64,000 nt of DNA from CBDESM01 sp965205165 (GTDB lineage Bacteria; Chloroflexota; Dehalococcoidia; Bin125), in NCBI GenBank assembly GCA_965205165.1, contig OZ242037.1, positions 930,001-994,000 on the forward strand, given 5' to 3'. Within the stretch, counting starts at the first letter, position 1. The number at the start of each line of letters is the position of its first letter. The position numbers and the translations under genes are program-made. Shown piece by piece: positions 1-8,434 of this stretch. The notes under the pieces are model-generated. The model had not been told where the DNA came from and made no database searches. It was given only the letters and a program-made list of their open reading frames with translations.

Positions 1-611
1 TGGTCGTGCTCTTCCTCGTCCCCGTGCTCGTCCTCGTCGTAGTCGTGCTCTTCTTCATCCCCATGCTCGTCTTCGTCGTGACCGTGGTCGTCCTCGTCCC
101 CGTGATCATCCTCGTCGTGGCCGTGCTCGTCCTCATCGCCATGGTCATCGTGGTCGTCGTGCGCCACATCGGACGAGAACGGGGCGAGCTCGAGGCCCGC
201 CGCCTCGATCGCCTCCGCCAGCCAGAGCGTGCGGCTGGCGTTCTCCTCAACCACGTCCTGCCAAGATGCTTCCAACAGCGCGCCGTTCATAATCACCAGA
301 TCCGCGCCGGCAACCGCGCGCACGTCGTCCACCGACAGTTCCAGCGTGTGGACGTCCGCTCCGGGCGGCGCGAGCACCCGCAGCTCGACCGCGTCGCCCG
401 CGATCTGCCGCGTCCAATCGGCGATCACGCCGTTGGAAACGACCACGCTCAGCGGTTCGACCGCCGCTTGCGGCTCGGCCTCGGTCTGCTGAGCTGCGGC
501 GGTCTGCTGGGCCGCCGCGGCCGCGTCTTGTTGCGGCGGATCATCGCCCCCGCAGGCGGCGAGCAGGACGGCGCACGCGAACGCGCCGATCGCGAGAAGG
601 AAACGGGACAT
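1..611 (-). CDS. znuA: Zinc ABC transporter solute-binding lipoprotein, 5' part only
   Basis: N-terminal ~203 residues of a ZnuA/TroA-family metal-binding lipoprotein; the gene runs off the left edge. From ATG at 611 there is a short hydrophobic leader ending in lipobox LAAC (Cys20), a Gln/Ala-rich spacer, then the fold start VVVSNGVIADWTRQIAG and PPGADVHTLELS, whose His matches the first metal ligand of the family (PGADPHTYE in other members). From about residue 149 to the edge the chain is almost only His, Asp, Glu and Gly, the charged His-rich loop typical of zinc binders but long here (at least 55 residues). The protein is expected to sit outside the membrane and hand Zn2+ to a ZnuBC permease not present in the window. 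Specificity (Zn versus Mn) is inferred from the His-rich loop. Confidence 0.85.
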   Translation of the reverse strand, partial: MSRFLLAIGAFACAVLLAACGGDDPPQQDAAAAAQQTAAAQQTEAEPQAAVEPLSVVVSNGVIADWTRQIAGDAVELRVLAPPGADVHTLELSVDDVRAVAGADLVIMNGALLEASWQDVVEENASRTLWLAEAIEAAGLELAPFSSDVAHDDHDDHGDEDEHGHDEDDHGDEDDHGHDEDEHGDEEEHDYDEDEHGDEEEHD

Positions 612-640
612 CGGGGAAGACCATCTAGGCGCCCCGTTGA

Positions 641-1111
641 TCAGGCCGAGCGCAACGCCTTCAGGACCGCGGCTCCGTGCTCTTTGGCACGGGCGCGCTT
701 CCAGACTTTGGACAGCGCGCCGTCGGGCCCGATCACGAAGGTAGCACGAGTCATCCCGATGCTCTTCTTGCCGTACAGCACCTTCTCGCCCCAGGCCCCG
801 TAGCGGGCCGCAACCTCGGCGCCCGCGTCGACCAGCAGCGGGAAGGTCAGCCCGTGCTTGGCGATGAAGGCCCGGTGCGACTCCGCGTCGTCGACCGAGA
901 CGCCGAGCACGGCCGCGCCCGCCGCCGCGATCTCGTCCAGCGAATCGCGCAGCGAGCAGGCCTGCGCCGTGCAGCCAGGCGTGTCGTCCTTCGGGTAGAA
1001 GTAGAGCACCAGCGTCCGCCCCGCGTAGTCGGCCAGCCGGTGGACGTTGCCGTCCTGATCCGGCAGCGCGAAATCCGGCGCCGCGTCACCCGCCTCCAGC
1101 GTCACCGCCAC
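641..1111 (-). CDS. bcp: Thiol peroxidase / peroxiredoxin, Bcp (PrxQ) type
   Basis: 156-residue AhpC/TSA-family peroxiredoxin that reduces hydrogen and organic peroxides in the cytoplasm. The motif DDTPGCTAQAC gives the peroxidatic Cys47 and a resolving Cys52 five residues on, the spacing of atypical 2-Cys Bcp enzymes. The length and the YFYPKDD strand fit the family. Its start overlaps the end of the large secreted protein upstream by 26 bp in another frame, so the two may be translated from one message. The zinc-binding lipoprotein gene follows 29 bp downstream on the same strand. Confidence 0.93.
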   Translation of the reverse strand: MAVTLEAGDAAPDFALPDQDGNVHRLADYAGRTLVLYFYPKDDTPGCTAQACSLRDSLDEIAAAGAAVLGVSVDDAESHRAFIAKHGLTFPLLVDAGAEVAARYGAWGEKVLYGKKSIGMTRATFVIGPDGALSKVWKRARAKEHGAAVLKALRSA

Positions 1112-4100
1112 TGCTCTCCTCCTCGTCCTGCCGCGCCGGCCCGGCCGGACTGACGTGGATGATGTCCCCCGCCCGGAGCCGGAAGTCGATCCGGCCGGGC
1201 AGATCGGGCGCGTACGTGATCCAGCGCACGCCGTTCCACAGGCTGATCGAGCCGATCTCGGGCTGCGCCTCGATCAGCTCCGATGCCGAGATGGGCGATC
1301 CGCGGTAACGGGAGAAGCCCGGCGGCAGCGGCGGCGGCCCGTCCGCCCCGAGGCCGCGCATGTCCAGCACGAGCGCCCCCGATGCATCCGGCTCCGCGGC
1401 CGGGCCCGTTGCGGCCGAAATCACGCCGACCCGCGGCGACACCGCCACCAGCCGCGCAGCGGCGATCCCGTCCTTGGTCTCGGCCGTCCCGCCGACCGGC
1501 GTCGCCAGCACCAGCGGGACCGGCCCGCCGACCGTGCCGCCCACCCGGAACGCCACCCGCGTCCCGTCGGCCGCGAGGTTGCCGTCGGCGTCCGCGACCA
1601 GCGCCTCGACGGTGAAGTCCCCGCCGAGCGAGCGATCGGCGAAATTCTCGCTGAGCGCGATCGTCTTCGGCGCGCCGGCCAGGGCGAACTCGGCCCTGCC
1701 CGTCAGCGCCCCGCCGCTCAGGTGCGCGACGTAGGCCCCGGCCGCCAGCGCGGCCGACGCGGGCGCGGTCACCGTCAGCGCGAGCCGGCAATTCAGCCGC
1801 GCGTCATCGCTGCACGAAATCGCGCCGATCAGGCCGGACGCCACGGCCGCGCCGGCCGGCCCGCTGAAACGTCTGACCGTCGCGTCCCGCGGCAGGGCGG
1901 CCGCGAGCCCGCCCGCGTCCCTCGCGGAGATGGTGAAGGACAGCTCGTCCAAGTCCCCCTCGACCGCGGATGTCCGCGCCGTCCCGCCGCCGGAAACGAC
2001 GAGCGCGTTGGCCGGCCCGCCCACGCTGATCGGCAGCGACGCGGTCACCAGCCGCCCGTCCGTCGCCACGACCGACGCGGTCACGCTCGATGCGGCCGCG
2101 CGGCTCGGGGCGCCGTAGGTCAGCCGGATGTCGCCCGTCAGTGCGGGATCCGTTTCCAGCGCGTCGTCCGAGTAGACGCGGACGTCGGAGGTCAGCGCGT
2201 TGCTGAAGTGATCGAACCCGATGTGCAGCTCGCCCTCCGCCGTGCGCAGCAGGTGCAGCTCCTGCCCGCGGCTCGTGATGCTGAGCGACTGGTTGTTCGT
2301 GTACACGGGGGATGCCCGGACATCGATGCCGATCTCCGAAGGCGCGCGCGCCCGCAGCGCCTCGGCGCTGAAGCGCAGTTCGAGCGGGCCGTCGATGCCC
2401 GCGGCGTTGATCACGATCAGGAACTTGCCCGCATCCGGCACGATCCAGCCCGAATCGCCGATCCGCGCGCTCGCCTTCGCGATCTCCAATCCCTCGGCCA
2501 TCGCCAGCGGCGCTCCGCGGCCCAGCCGCAGCGTGCAGGTCGAGCGCGGCTCCGGCTCGCTGCAGTGGACGCCGCTGATCGTGCCGCCGCCCGAAGCGGC
2601 CAGCGTGGCCGACGAGATCGCCGAAACCGGCGCCGCATCCTCGGCCGAGTTGAGGATCTTCAGCCGCAGCGGCAGCTGCCCGCCAGCCCGCGTCGACGCG
2701 GCCGCGCCGCCGACCGGCTCCAGCACGGCGAGGTCGACGTCGCGGACCCCGCCGACGGTGAACTCGACGCTGCCGAAGATCGACGACAGCCGCTGCTCCA
2801 GCGGCGGGGTCGCGCCGCCCCAGAGCACGGTCGAACCCTTCTGCTCCGCCAGCCCGGCGACCCAGCCGGGATGCTCCTCGTCCCGTTCGGCCTGCGTGAT
2901 GCTCGCGGTCAGCGTCACCAGCGCTCCGGCCTCCGCGTCGGCGTCCACCGTCAACTCCGGCAGCGCGCCGGTTTCCGAGCGCATCGAGCAGACGAAGCCC
3001 AAGTCCGCCTGCAGCGGCCCGCAGGCGAACACCGGGTAGTCGGTGCCCGTGCCGACGCGCAGCCGCCTGCTCCCGTCCGCCCACCGCGCGGGGCCCTGCA
3101 ACAGGAGATAGGACTCGGCCCCGTCGACGAGGTCGTTCCACATGCAGACGTCGCGGAAGTCGCGGATCACGGGCGGGTCGCTCGGGGAGCCGCCGAAGGT
3201 GTACACGTGGAACTGGGTGGCCGGGTCGCTCCAAGTCGCCGGCGGCCACGGGTACCGCGAGTCGTAGGTCCAGCGATGGCGGCCCGGCTCGACATCCGCG
3301 GTGTGGATGCACGGCCGGGTGAAGCTGACGGCAGGCTCGAGCGTCCGGTCGATCCCCGGCCCGGGCGCGCTGCCGCCGAGGCCGGCCTCGACCGGCTCCG
3401 TCGCGCCGGGCGCGAGCCGCTGATCGGCGTCTTCCGGCAGCCGCGCCCGCACCTCCGGCCCGCTGTCGAGCCGCGTCGCGTCGTAGGCGTAATCCGGCAA
3501 CGCCTGGCGCGCCTTGACCACCTGCCGGTAAAAGCCCCCCGCTCCCCTGACATTGGGGCTGGTGATCGTGAAATGGCCGCGGAGGCCGCCGCCCGAACCG
3601 AGCGGCGCGCGCTCCGTTCGGCGGAAGTCCGCATCCCAGGTCGACCGCCCGCCCAGCGCTTCGCGGATCTCCTCCGGCTCCAGATCGAGCCGATTCGGGT
3701 AGTAGAGCGCAGTGTCGGGGCTGAGCACGCGGTGGACCGGCAGCTCCGCGTCGGTCTCGCTGCCCTCGACATCCGGATCCGTCCACAGCAGCATCAGGTC
3801 GTCGAACGCCTGCTCGCTGATCGGCAGCGGGCTGCCGTCGCGCGCGTCGATCCCGCGCGCGCTCCAAGCGATCGGGGCCGCGTATCCGAAACTCGACCCC
3901 GCCGGCGGACCCGACACTTCCAGCACCGGATACGGATGAGTCAGGTCCGCGGGCACCTCCGGCCCGTAGCGGATCGTCGCCGAATCGGTCTGCACTCCGC
4001 TGTTGAGCCGCCAAGTGACGGTCAGATCGAACGTGCCGGACCCGCTGGTCGGCGGCTGCACGTAGACGCCGGCCCCGTAGGCCCAGCTCCGGGCCGAGAA

Positions 4101-4991
4101 GCCCGTTCCCCGATTGAAGAGGCTGGTGGGAGTGGGGATACAGCGATTCGGGCTCTCCAGGATGTTGTCGCGCTGGGCCCCGCAGTTGGACATGAACCCG
4201 CTCCAGATCTGCACGCCGGCGGGCGCGCTGATCTCGAATACCGGATCCCCGTCGCCGTTCAGCCCGTTCGCGTCCCACGTCTGAAACTCGTTCTCCGCGG
4301 TGAAGCTGAGCGAGCTCGAGCCGACCCAGACCTGCAGCTCGTCCCGCTCCCAGACCCGCGATCCGCCTCCGTTGACCCGCGCGAAGTCGTAGCCCGGCCA
4401 GGTCGACACGACGAGCTCGGCCGCGTCCGAGTAGTCCATCGTGAAAGTCTCGGTCACCGCCTGCGCGACGCCCCGCCGCATCAGCGTCGCGGTCAGCCGG
4501 ACTTCGGTCGTGCCGCCAGGCGCGATCACCCGCAGCGGCACGAGGTCGACCCGCCGCTGGGATTCGGCCGTCCAAAAGCTGAATCGGATGCCCCGGTGGT
4601 CGGCGTTCCAGTCCGGCGGGTCGTTCTCGACCCGGTAGATCACGCACTCCGCCATATTCTCGGTCTCGCAACGGTGGTAGTAGCTCGTTCCGCCCCGCCG
4701 TTCACTGGAAATCGTCGCGCCCGCGGGCGAAGTGACTTCGACCTTGAGCTCGGTGAACGCGGCCGTCGTGTAGCTGGGGAACGGAGCGCGCTCCCCTGTC
4801 GCCTCGTCCTCGATCGTGATCGTGAACCAGTCGGACGCGAAGGGCCATTTCTCGATCACCGGCACGACGCAGGTGATCGGATCGCCCGCATCGTTCTGGC
4901 AGCCCGCCTGCGCCGCGGCCGGCCCGGTGAGGATCAGCCAAGCGCCCGCCAGCAGCGCCGAGCCGAGCGCGAGCAGCGCCGCCCGCCTCAC
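1086..4991 (-). CDS. Large secreted protein of unknown function (1,301 aa)
   Basis: The chosen start is GTG at 4991, which overlaps the TGA of the upstream pterin dehydratase in a GTGA. It begins VRRAALLALGSALLAG and reaches AAAQA by residue ~27, a Sec signal peptide with cleavage before GCQND. An open frame continues upstream to 5468 but is antisense or overlapping and has no leader-like features. The mature part (~1,270 residues) is beta-rich, with many Gly/Ala/Ser/Thr and a few Cys, as in strings of Ig-like or fibronectin-like modules, but I recognise no named domain. Near the C-terminus is an SISLWNGVRW segment followed by a DFRLRAGDIIHV strand, then an acidic Gly-rich tail. There is no C-terminal membrane anchor or sorting signal. 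Probably an extracellular or surface protein; function unknown. Confidence 0.8.
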   Translation of the reverse strand: MRRAALLALGSALLAGAWLILTGPAAAQAGCQNDAGDPITCVVPVIEKWPFASDWFTITIEDEATGERAPFPSYTTAAFTELKVEVTSPAGATISSERRGGTSYYHRCETENMAECVIYRVENDPPDWNADHRGIRFSFWTAESQRRVDLVPLRVIAPGGTTEVRLTATLMRRGVAQAVTETFTMDYSDAAELVVSTWPGYDFARVNGGGSRVWERDELQVWVGSSSLSFTAENEFQTWDANGLNGDGDPVFEISAPAGVQIWSGFMSNCGAQRDNILESPNRCIPTPTSLFNRGTGFSARSWAYGAGVYVQPPTSGSGTFDLTVTWRLNSGVQTDSATIRYGPEVPADLTHPYPVLEVSGPPAGSSFGYAAPIAWSARGIDARDGSPLPISEQAFDDLMLLWTDPDVEGSETDAELPVHRVLSPDTALYYPNRLDLEPEEIREALGGRSTWDADFRRTERAPLGSGGGLRGHFTITSPNVRGAGGFYRQVVKARQALPDYAYDATRLDSGPEVRARLPEDADQRLAPGATEPVEAGLGGSAPGPGIDRTLEPAVSFTRPCIHTADVEPGRHRWTYDSRYPWPPATWSDPATQFHVYTFGGSPSDPPVIRDFRDVCMWNDLVDGAESYLLLQGPARWADGSRRLRVGTGTDYPVFACGPLQADLGFVCSMRSETGALPELTVDADAEAGALVTLTASITQAERDEEHPGWVAGLAEQKGSTVLWGGATPPLEQRLSSIFGSVEFTVGGVRDVDLAVLEPVGGAAASTRAGGQLPLRLKILNSAEDAAPVSAISSATLAASGGGTISGVHCSEPEPRSTCTLRLGRGAPLAMAEGLEIAKASARIGDSGWIVPDAGKFLIVINAAGIDGPLELRFSAEALRARAPSEIGIDVRASPVYTNNQSLSITSRGQELHLLRTAEGELHIGFDHFSNALTSDVRVYSDDALETDPALTGDIRLTYGAPSRAAASSVTASVVATDGRLVTASLPISVGGPANALVVSGGGTARTSAVEGDLDELSFTISARDAGGLAAALPRDATVRRFSGPAGAAVASGLIGAISCSDDARLNCRLALTVTAPASAALAAGAYVAHLSGGALTGRAEFALAGAPKTIALSENFADRSLGGDFTVEALVADADGNLAADGTRVAFRVGGTVGGPVPLVLATPVGGTAETKDGIAAARLVAVSPRVGVISAATGPAAEPDASGALVLDMRGLGADGPPPLPPGFSRYRGSPISASELIEAQPEIGSISLWNGVRWITYAPDLPGRIDFRLRAGDIIHVSPAGPARQDEEESSGGDAGGG

Positions 4992-5287
4992 GACTGCCGC
5001 CCCGCAACCTCGTTGATCCGCGCGGCCAGCGCGAAATCGAAATCGGTGATCCCGCCGGCATCGTGCGTGTTCAGGCCGATCCTGACCGTGTTGTAGACGT
5101 TCGACCAGTTCGGGTGGTGGTCCAGTTTCTCCGCCAGCAGCGCGACGGAGCCCATGAAGCCGAAGGCCTCGACGAAATCGTCGAACGCGAACTCGCGCCG
5201 CAACTCGCCCTCCGCGAACTCCCAGCCGGGGACCTCCGCCAGCCGCTCCTCCACCTGCGCATCCGCCAGCTTCACTCGTTCGGGCAT
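4988..5287 (-). CDS. phhB: 4a-hydroxytetrahydrobiopterin dehydratase (PCD/DCoH)
   Basis: 99-residue pterin-4a-carbinolamine dehydratase, the usual size of the family. The active-site signature HHPNW is at residues 57-61 and a third histidine is in GLNTHDAGGIT (about residue 75). The enzyme dehydrates the carbinolamine formed by pterin-dependent hydroxylases; in bacteria without phenylalanine hydroxylase it may act in pterin or molybdopterin metabolism. No hydroxylase gene is nearby. Its TGA overlaps the GTG of the secreted-protein gene by 4 bp, suggesting translational coupling. Immediately upstream lies a run of five 15-bp repeats. Confidence 0.92.
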   Translation of the reverse strand: MPERVKLADAQVEERLAEVPGWEFAEGELRREFAFDDFVEAFGFMGSVALLAEKLDHHPNWSNVYNTVRIGLNTHDAGGITDFDFALAARINEVAGRQS

Positions 5288-5299
5288 GCAGCGCTCCTT

Positions 5300-5374
5300 C
5301 CCGTGACGCGCAGGCCCGTGACGCGCAGGCCCGTGACGCGCAGGCCCGTGACGCGCAGGCCCGTGACGCGCAGG
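5300..5374. repeat. Five perfect tandem copies of a 15-bp unit
   Basis: The unit CCCGTGACGCGCAGG occurs five times head to tail without mismatch (5300, 5315, 5330, 5345, 5360). It fills most of the 131-bp divergent gap between phhB (minus) and the hypothetical gene at 5419 (plus). There are no spacers, so it is not a CRISPR array. It may be a slippage-prone minisatellite or multiple binding sites in a shared promoter region. Confidence 0.97.
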
Positions 5375-5418
5375 CTAGCCGAATCCGCGATACTGACGCG
5401 GGGCGCAAAGGAGCGGCG

Positions 5419-5766
5419 ATGGCGCTGATCGAAATGCACCGCGAGAACCCAGGCGACATGGAGCCCAAGCTGCGCGAGGCGCTGGCGGCGGCCGGCCTGC
5501 GGATCAGCCCGGACGGCCGGAACCCGATTCAGGCCTACGTGATCCAGCACCCGGGCGCCCCCTGGTGCTTCGGCGACGAGGTCGGGCGCGCCGTGATCAA
5601 GCACCGGCAGGCCTACCTCGACCAAGCCCTGCTGCCCGAAGACGTGCTCAACTTCCTCGACGATCTGGTCCGCCGCCTCTGGGACGACCCCCGCTGCCAG
5701 GAACTCCGCGCCAACTCCGACTACTGGAAAATCTACGGCGGCGACAACGCCCGTCCCCTCTGGTAA
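5419..5766 (+). CDS. Hypothetical protein (115 aa)
   Basis: Soluble 115-residue protein that I do not recognise. It has amphipathic helices, an aromatic segment (HPGAPWCFG, residues ~44-52) and a Tyr/Trp-rich C-terminus (SDYWKIYGG). No signal peptide or membrane segment. A purine-rich GGAGC lies about 10 nt before the ATG. It is separated by 35 bp from the following membrane protein on the same strand and could share its transcript. Confidence 0.7.
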   Translation: MALIEMHRENPGDMEPKLREALAAAGLRISPDGRNPIQAYVIQHPGAPWCFGDEVGRAVIKHRQAYLDQALLPEDVLNFLDDLVRRLWDDPRCQELRANSDYWKIYGGDNARPLW

Positions 5767-5801
5767 CCGTGCAGAGGGGAACCTCCCCGTAGCATCCGCG
5801 A

Positions 5802-6377
5802 ATGCCCGACGACCTTGGACTGATCGAAGACGATCCCCTCGACACCCCGCCCGTCGAAGGCGGCGAGGCCGGCGAGCCCTACGGCATGGAGATGGCGCGC
5901 CTCGCCTACGAGCTGCCGCGCCGGGACTACGAGCGGCTGGAAGGCCGCCGCGACCGCTTCCTCGGCCAGCTGGCCACGACCCGCACGGTCACCGGCGCGA
6001 TGGCGACCCTGTTCGCGGGCGCGATCGTGATCGCCGGCGAACCGCTCAGCCCCGCGCTCGCCCGGACGGACGTCGGCATCTCCCTAGCCTTCACCGTCGC
6101 GCTCCTGGCACTCGCCCTGATCTCGTCAATCGTCCCCTACTACTGGCCGCGGTGGAGGGATCTGCCGACGGTCGACGATGTGCTCGCGGACGATCCGAAC
6201 CTGCCCATTTCCGTGCAATTTCTGCGCTTGGGCGACCTGATCACCGAAGCGGTACGGGAGAACGCGCGGGCAGTGGCGAAGCTTGAGGCGACCGTGAACT
6301 TCGCCGCGGCGCTGGCGACGCTCAGCGCTCTGGGTCTTCTGGCCTCAGCCGCCATGGCGGTATTGGCACTTCGATGA
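5802..6377 (+). CDS. Membrane protein with three predicted TM helices
   Basis: 191 residues: an acidic N-terminal ~25 residues, a basic helix (YERLEGRRDRFLGQL), two hydrophobic helices (~residues 65-82 and ~90-112), a ~45-residue cytosolic-looking segment with SVQFLRLGDLITEAVREN, and a last hydrophobic helix (~165-190). The same layout occurs in the 183-residue protein at 32924-33475, and the helix before TM1 is alike (YERLE/xRR), so the two may be distant paralogues. The two-TM, linker, one-TM plan resembles SLATT-like effectors, but I cannot assign a family. The 3' end overlaps a convergent small gene by 56 bp. Confidence 0.7.
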   Translation: MPDDLGLIEDDPLDTPPVEGGEAGEPYGMEMARLAYELPRRDYERLEGRRDRFLGQLATTRTVTGAMATLFAGAIVIAGEPLSPALARTDVGISLAFTVALLALALISSIVPYYWPRWRDLPTVDDVLADDPNLPISVQFLRLGDLITEAVRENARAVAKLEATVNFAAALATLSALGLLASAAMAVLALR

Positions 6378-6516
6378 TGCGCGTGCGGTTGAACGGCCAG
6401 AACGGCAGGCCGCCCCCGATGGGACGCTCCACCAGCTTGACGGTCCGGTACTTGTCCAACTCGCGCGGGCGCAGCGAGCGGAAGCTGCGTTCATGCCACG
6501 GCTTCTGCTCCGCCAT
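6322..6516 (-). CDS. Small basic hypothetical protein (64 aa)
   Basis: Starts at ATG 6516 with a GGGAGG five to six bases upstream; an alternative in-frame ATG is at 6534. The product is basic and aromatic, beginning MAEQKPWHERSF, with a Pro-rich end (VPIPPWRLRPEDPER). It has no membrane segment. Its last 56 bp run antisense through the end of the 3-TM gene, which lowers confidence. The good ribosome site and non-random composition argue that it is real. Function unknown. Confidence 0.5.
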   Translation of the reverse strand: MAEQKPWHERSFRSLRPRELDKYRTVKLVERPIGGGLPFWPFNRTRIIEVPIPPWRLRPEDPER

Positions 6517-6542
6517 CTCGCCCTCCCGATCCATGTTCAAGC

Positions 6543-6944
6543 CTAGCGGGAATCTCCGGCTGCGCCGGGGCCGTGCAGGACGGGGCTGCCGTGGTGGTGG
6601 ATCATCCGCCAGCGGCCGCCGGCGCGGAGGAACACGTTGGTCGCCGCGATCGGCACGCCCGCGACCAGCTCGCGCCCCGCGACCACGGCCGCATCGCCCT
6701 CGATCCGCGGTCGCTCCGCCGCGAACACGATCCGGCCCTGATCGGGGTTCTCCAGAATCTGCCGCCAAGTGTGCAGCACCGCCTCGCGGCCCGTGACCAC
6801 CGCGCGGTGCGGGTGGATGCAGGTCACCTCGCCGTCGGCCCAGATCGCGGCCATCGCCTCGACGTCCTTGGCGTTGAAGGCGTCGTAGAAGGCGCGGTTG
6901 GCGGCGAGCACCGCTTCGGCTTCGGCCCGGACATCGGCTGGCAC
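6543..6944 (-). CDS. SnoaL/NTF2-like protein
   Basis: 133 residues from GTG 6944 (GGGAGC nearby). A longer frame to 7031 would overlap the divergent DUF3179 gene and adds an Arg/Gly-rich stretch without merit. The segment FYDAFNAKDVEAMAAIW, followed by the strand pattern VTCIHPH...GREAVLHTWRQIL and RWRMIHHHGSPV, is the NTF2-like/SnoaL ketosteroid-isomerase-like fold. Such proteins act as small isomerases or hydratases, or as binding modules; no substrate is indicated here. It lies 27 bp upstream of the small gene at 6322-6516 and may be cotranscribed with it. Confidence 0.78.
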   Translation of the reverse strand: MPADVRAEAEAVLAANRAFYDAFNAKDVEAMAAIWADGEVTCIHPHRAVVTGREAVLHTWRQILENPDQGRIVFAAERPRIEGDAAVVAGRELVAGVPIAATNVFLRAGGRWRMIHHHGSPVLHGPGAAGDSR

Positions 6945-6976
6945 GGTTCGCTCCCGCCCTCGCGCGGCTCCCCCAT

Positions 6977-8434
6977 ATGCTAGGCCGCGTGCCAGCCCCC
7001 ATCCGCCCCGCCGCAGCCGCGCTCGCCGCACTCGCGCTCGTCCTCTCGGCCTGCGGCGGCGGCGAGGAACCCGCCCCGGCGCCCGTCGTCCAACAGCAGG
7101 CAGCGACCGAAGCCCCCGCCCAACAGCAAGCAGAAGAACGACGACAAGCGGAAGAACGGCAGCAGCCCGCGCCCGAGCCGCAAGAACAGGATCGGCAAGT
7201 TCAGCAAGAGTCCGCCGAGCCGGAGCAGCAGCAACAAGAGCAGCAACGGGGGCAAGAACAGGAGCAGGAGCGGCCCGTACCGCCGCTCTTCACGTACCTG
7301 CCGACCGACGCGACCGAGACGCCGGAAGGGATTCCGATCACCCGCGACCTGCGCTCCCCGCCCGGTTTCGGCTCGCTGGAGTGGCGCACCCTGTGGGGCA
7401 TCCGCATCGTCGAGTTCGAGGAACTGCGCTCCGGCTGCCCTTGGCGCGATTGCATCCCCTCGATCGAAGACCCGCGCTTCGAAACCATCGAAGAGGCGTC
7501 CGAGTCGTCCGTCGCCGCGATCCCGATCGTCCACGTCGAGCTCAACGGCGATGCGCGCGGGTACCCATTGGACATCCTGACGCGGCACGAGATCGTCAAC
7601 GACGTGATCGGCGGAGAGCCGGTCGCGGTCACGTTCTGCCCGCTCTGCAACACCGCGATCGCGTTCAAGCGCACGGTCGGCGAGGAGATACTGGAGTTCG
7701 GCGTCTCCGGGCTGCTCCGCAACAGCGACCTCGTGATGTACGACCGCGCCACCCACTCGCTCTGGCAGCAGGCGACCGGTCGCGCCCTCGTCGGCGCGTA
7801 CGTGGGCGCACGGCTCGAAAAACTGCCCGCCGCCATCGTCTCGTTCGGCCAGTTCGCCGAAGAATTCCCCGACGGCCTGGTGCTCTCCCGCGGCGGCCGC
7901 GCCTACGGCGAGAACCCCTACGGCGGTTATGACGACGAGGATCGGCGCCCGTTCCTGTTCGCCGGCGAGATCGACCCGCGGCTGCCCGGCACGCGGCGCG
8001 TCGTCGCGCTGGAAACGACCGACCCGGCGACCGGTGCGGCCGAGTACATCGCCTACCCGTGGCCCCTGCTGGCCGAGCGCCGGGCGATCAACGACACCCG
8101 CGGCGGGCTGCCGATCGCCGTGCTCTGGACGCCGGGCACCAACACCGCATTGGGCGCGCGCAGCATCGCCCAAGCCGAGGACATCGGCGCGGCGGCCGTG
8201 TTCTACACCCTGATCGGCGACATCGCGCTGCTCCTGAAACCCAACCCGGAGGACGAGCGGACGTTCATCGACAACGCGACGGAGTCGGTCTGGAACATCT
8301 TCGGGCGCGCGATCTCCGGCCCGTTCGAGGGCACCCAGCTGCAACCCGTCGTCCACGCCGACTACTTCTGGTTCGCCTGGGCCGCCTTCCACCCCGAAAC
8401 CGAGGTCTACGGCTCGGACGGGGCCGACGGCTAG
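6977..8434 (+). CDS. DUF3179-domain lipoprotein
   Basis: 485 residues. Lipoprotein signal ending LSAC (Cys26), then ~75 residues of Gln/Glu/Pro/Ala low complexity, then a DUF3179 domain. Family hallmarks are visible: HVELNGDARGYPLDILTRHE, INDVIGG-like VNDVIGGEPVAVTFCPLC with NTAIAF, and a later LWQQATGRALVG segment. DUF3179 proteins are surface or periplasmic lipoproteins of unknown activity; the conserved Cys pair (CPLC) could bind metal or be redox-active. The stop overlaps the convergent MOSC gene by 4 bp. Start ATG 6977 was kept, though the ribosome site is weak. Confidence 0.88.
   Translation: MLGRVPAPIRPAAAALAALALVLSACGGGEEPAPAPVVQQQAATEAPAQQQAEERRQAEERQQPAPEPQEQDRQVQQESAEPEQQQQEQQRGQEQEQERPVPPLFTYLPTDATETPEGIPITRDLRSPPGFGSLEWRTLWGIRIVEFEELRSGCPWRDCIPSIEDPRFETIEEASESSVAAIPIVHVELNGDARGYPLDILTRHEIVNDVIGGEPVAVTFCPLCNTAIAFKRTVGEEILEFGVSGLLRNSDLVMYDRATHSLWQQATGRALVGAYVGARLEKLPAAIVSFGQFAEEFPDGLVLSRGGRAYGENPYGGYDDEDRRPFLFAGEIDPRLPGTRRVVALETTDPATGAAEYIAYPWPLLAERRAINDTRGGLPIAVLWTPGTNTALGARSIAQAEDIGAAAVFYTLIGDIALLLKPNPEDERTFIDNATESVWNIFGRAISGPFEGTQLQPVVHADYFWFAWAAFHPETEVYGSDGADG

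Noticed and set aside
1155..5096. A 1,313-codon plus-strand open frame opposite the secreted protein
   Set aside because: Shadow of the minus-strand gene; Arg/Gly-rich translation, no ribosome site and no recognisable domain.
5300..5374. Tandem repeats as a CRISPR array
   Set aside because: Units are only 15 bp and abut without spacers, and no cas genes are in the window.
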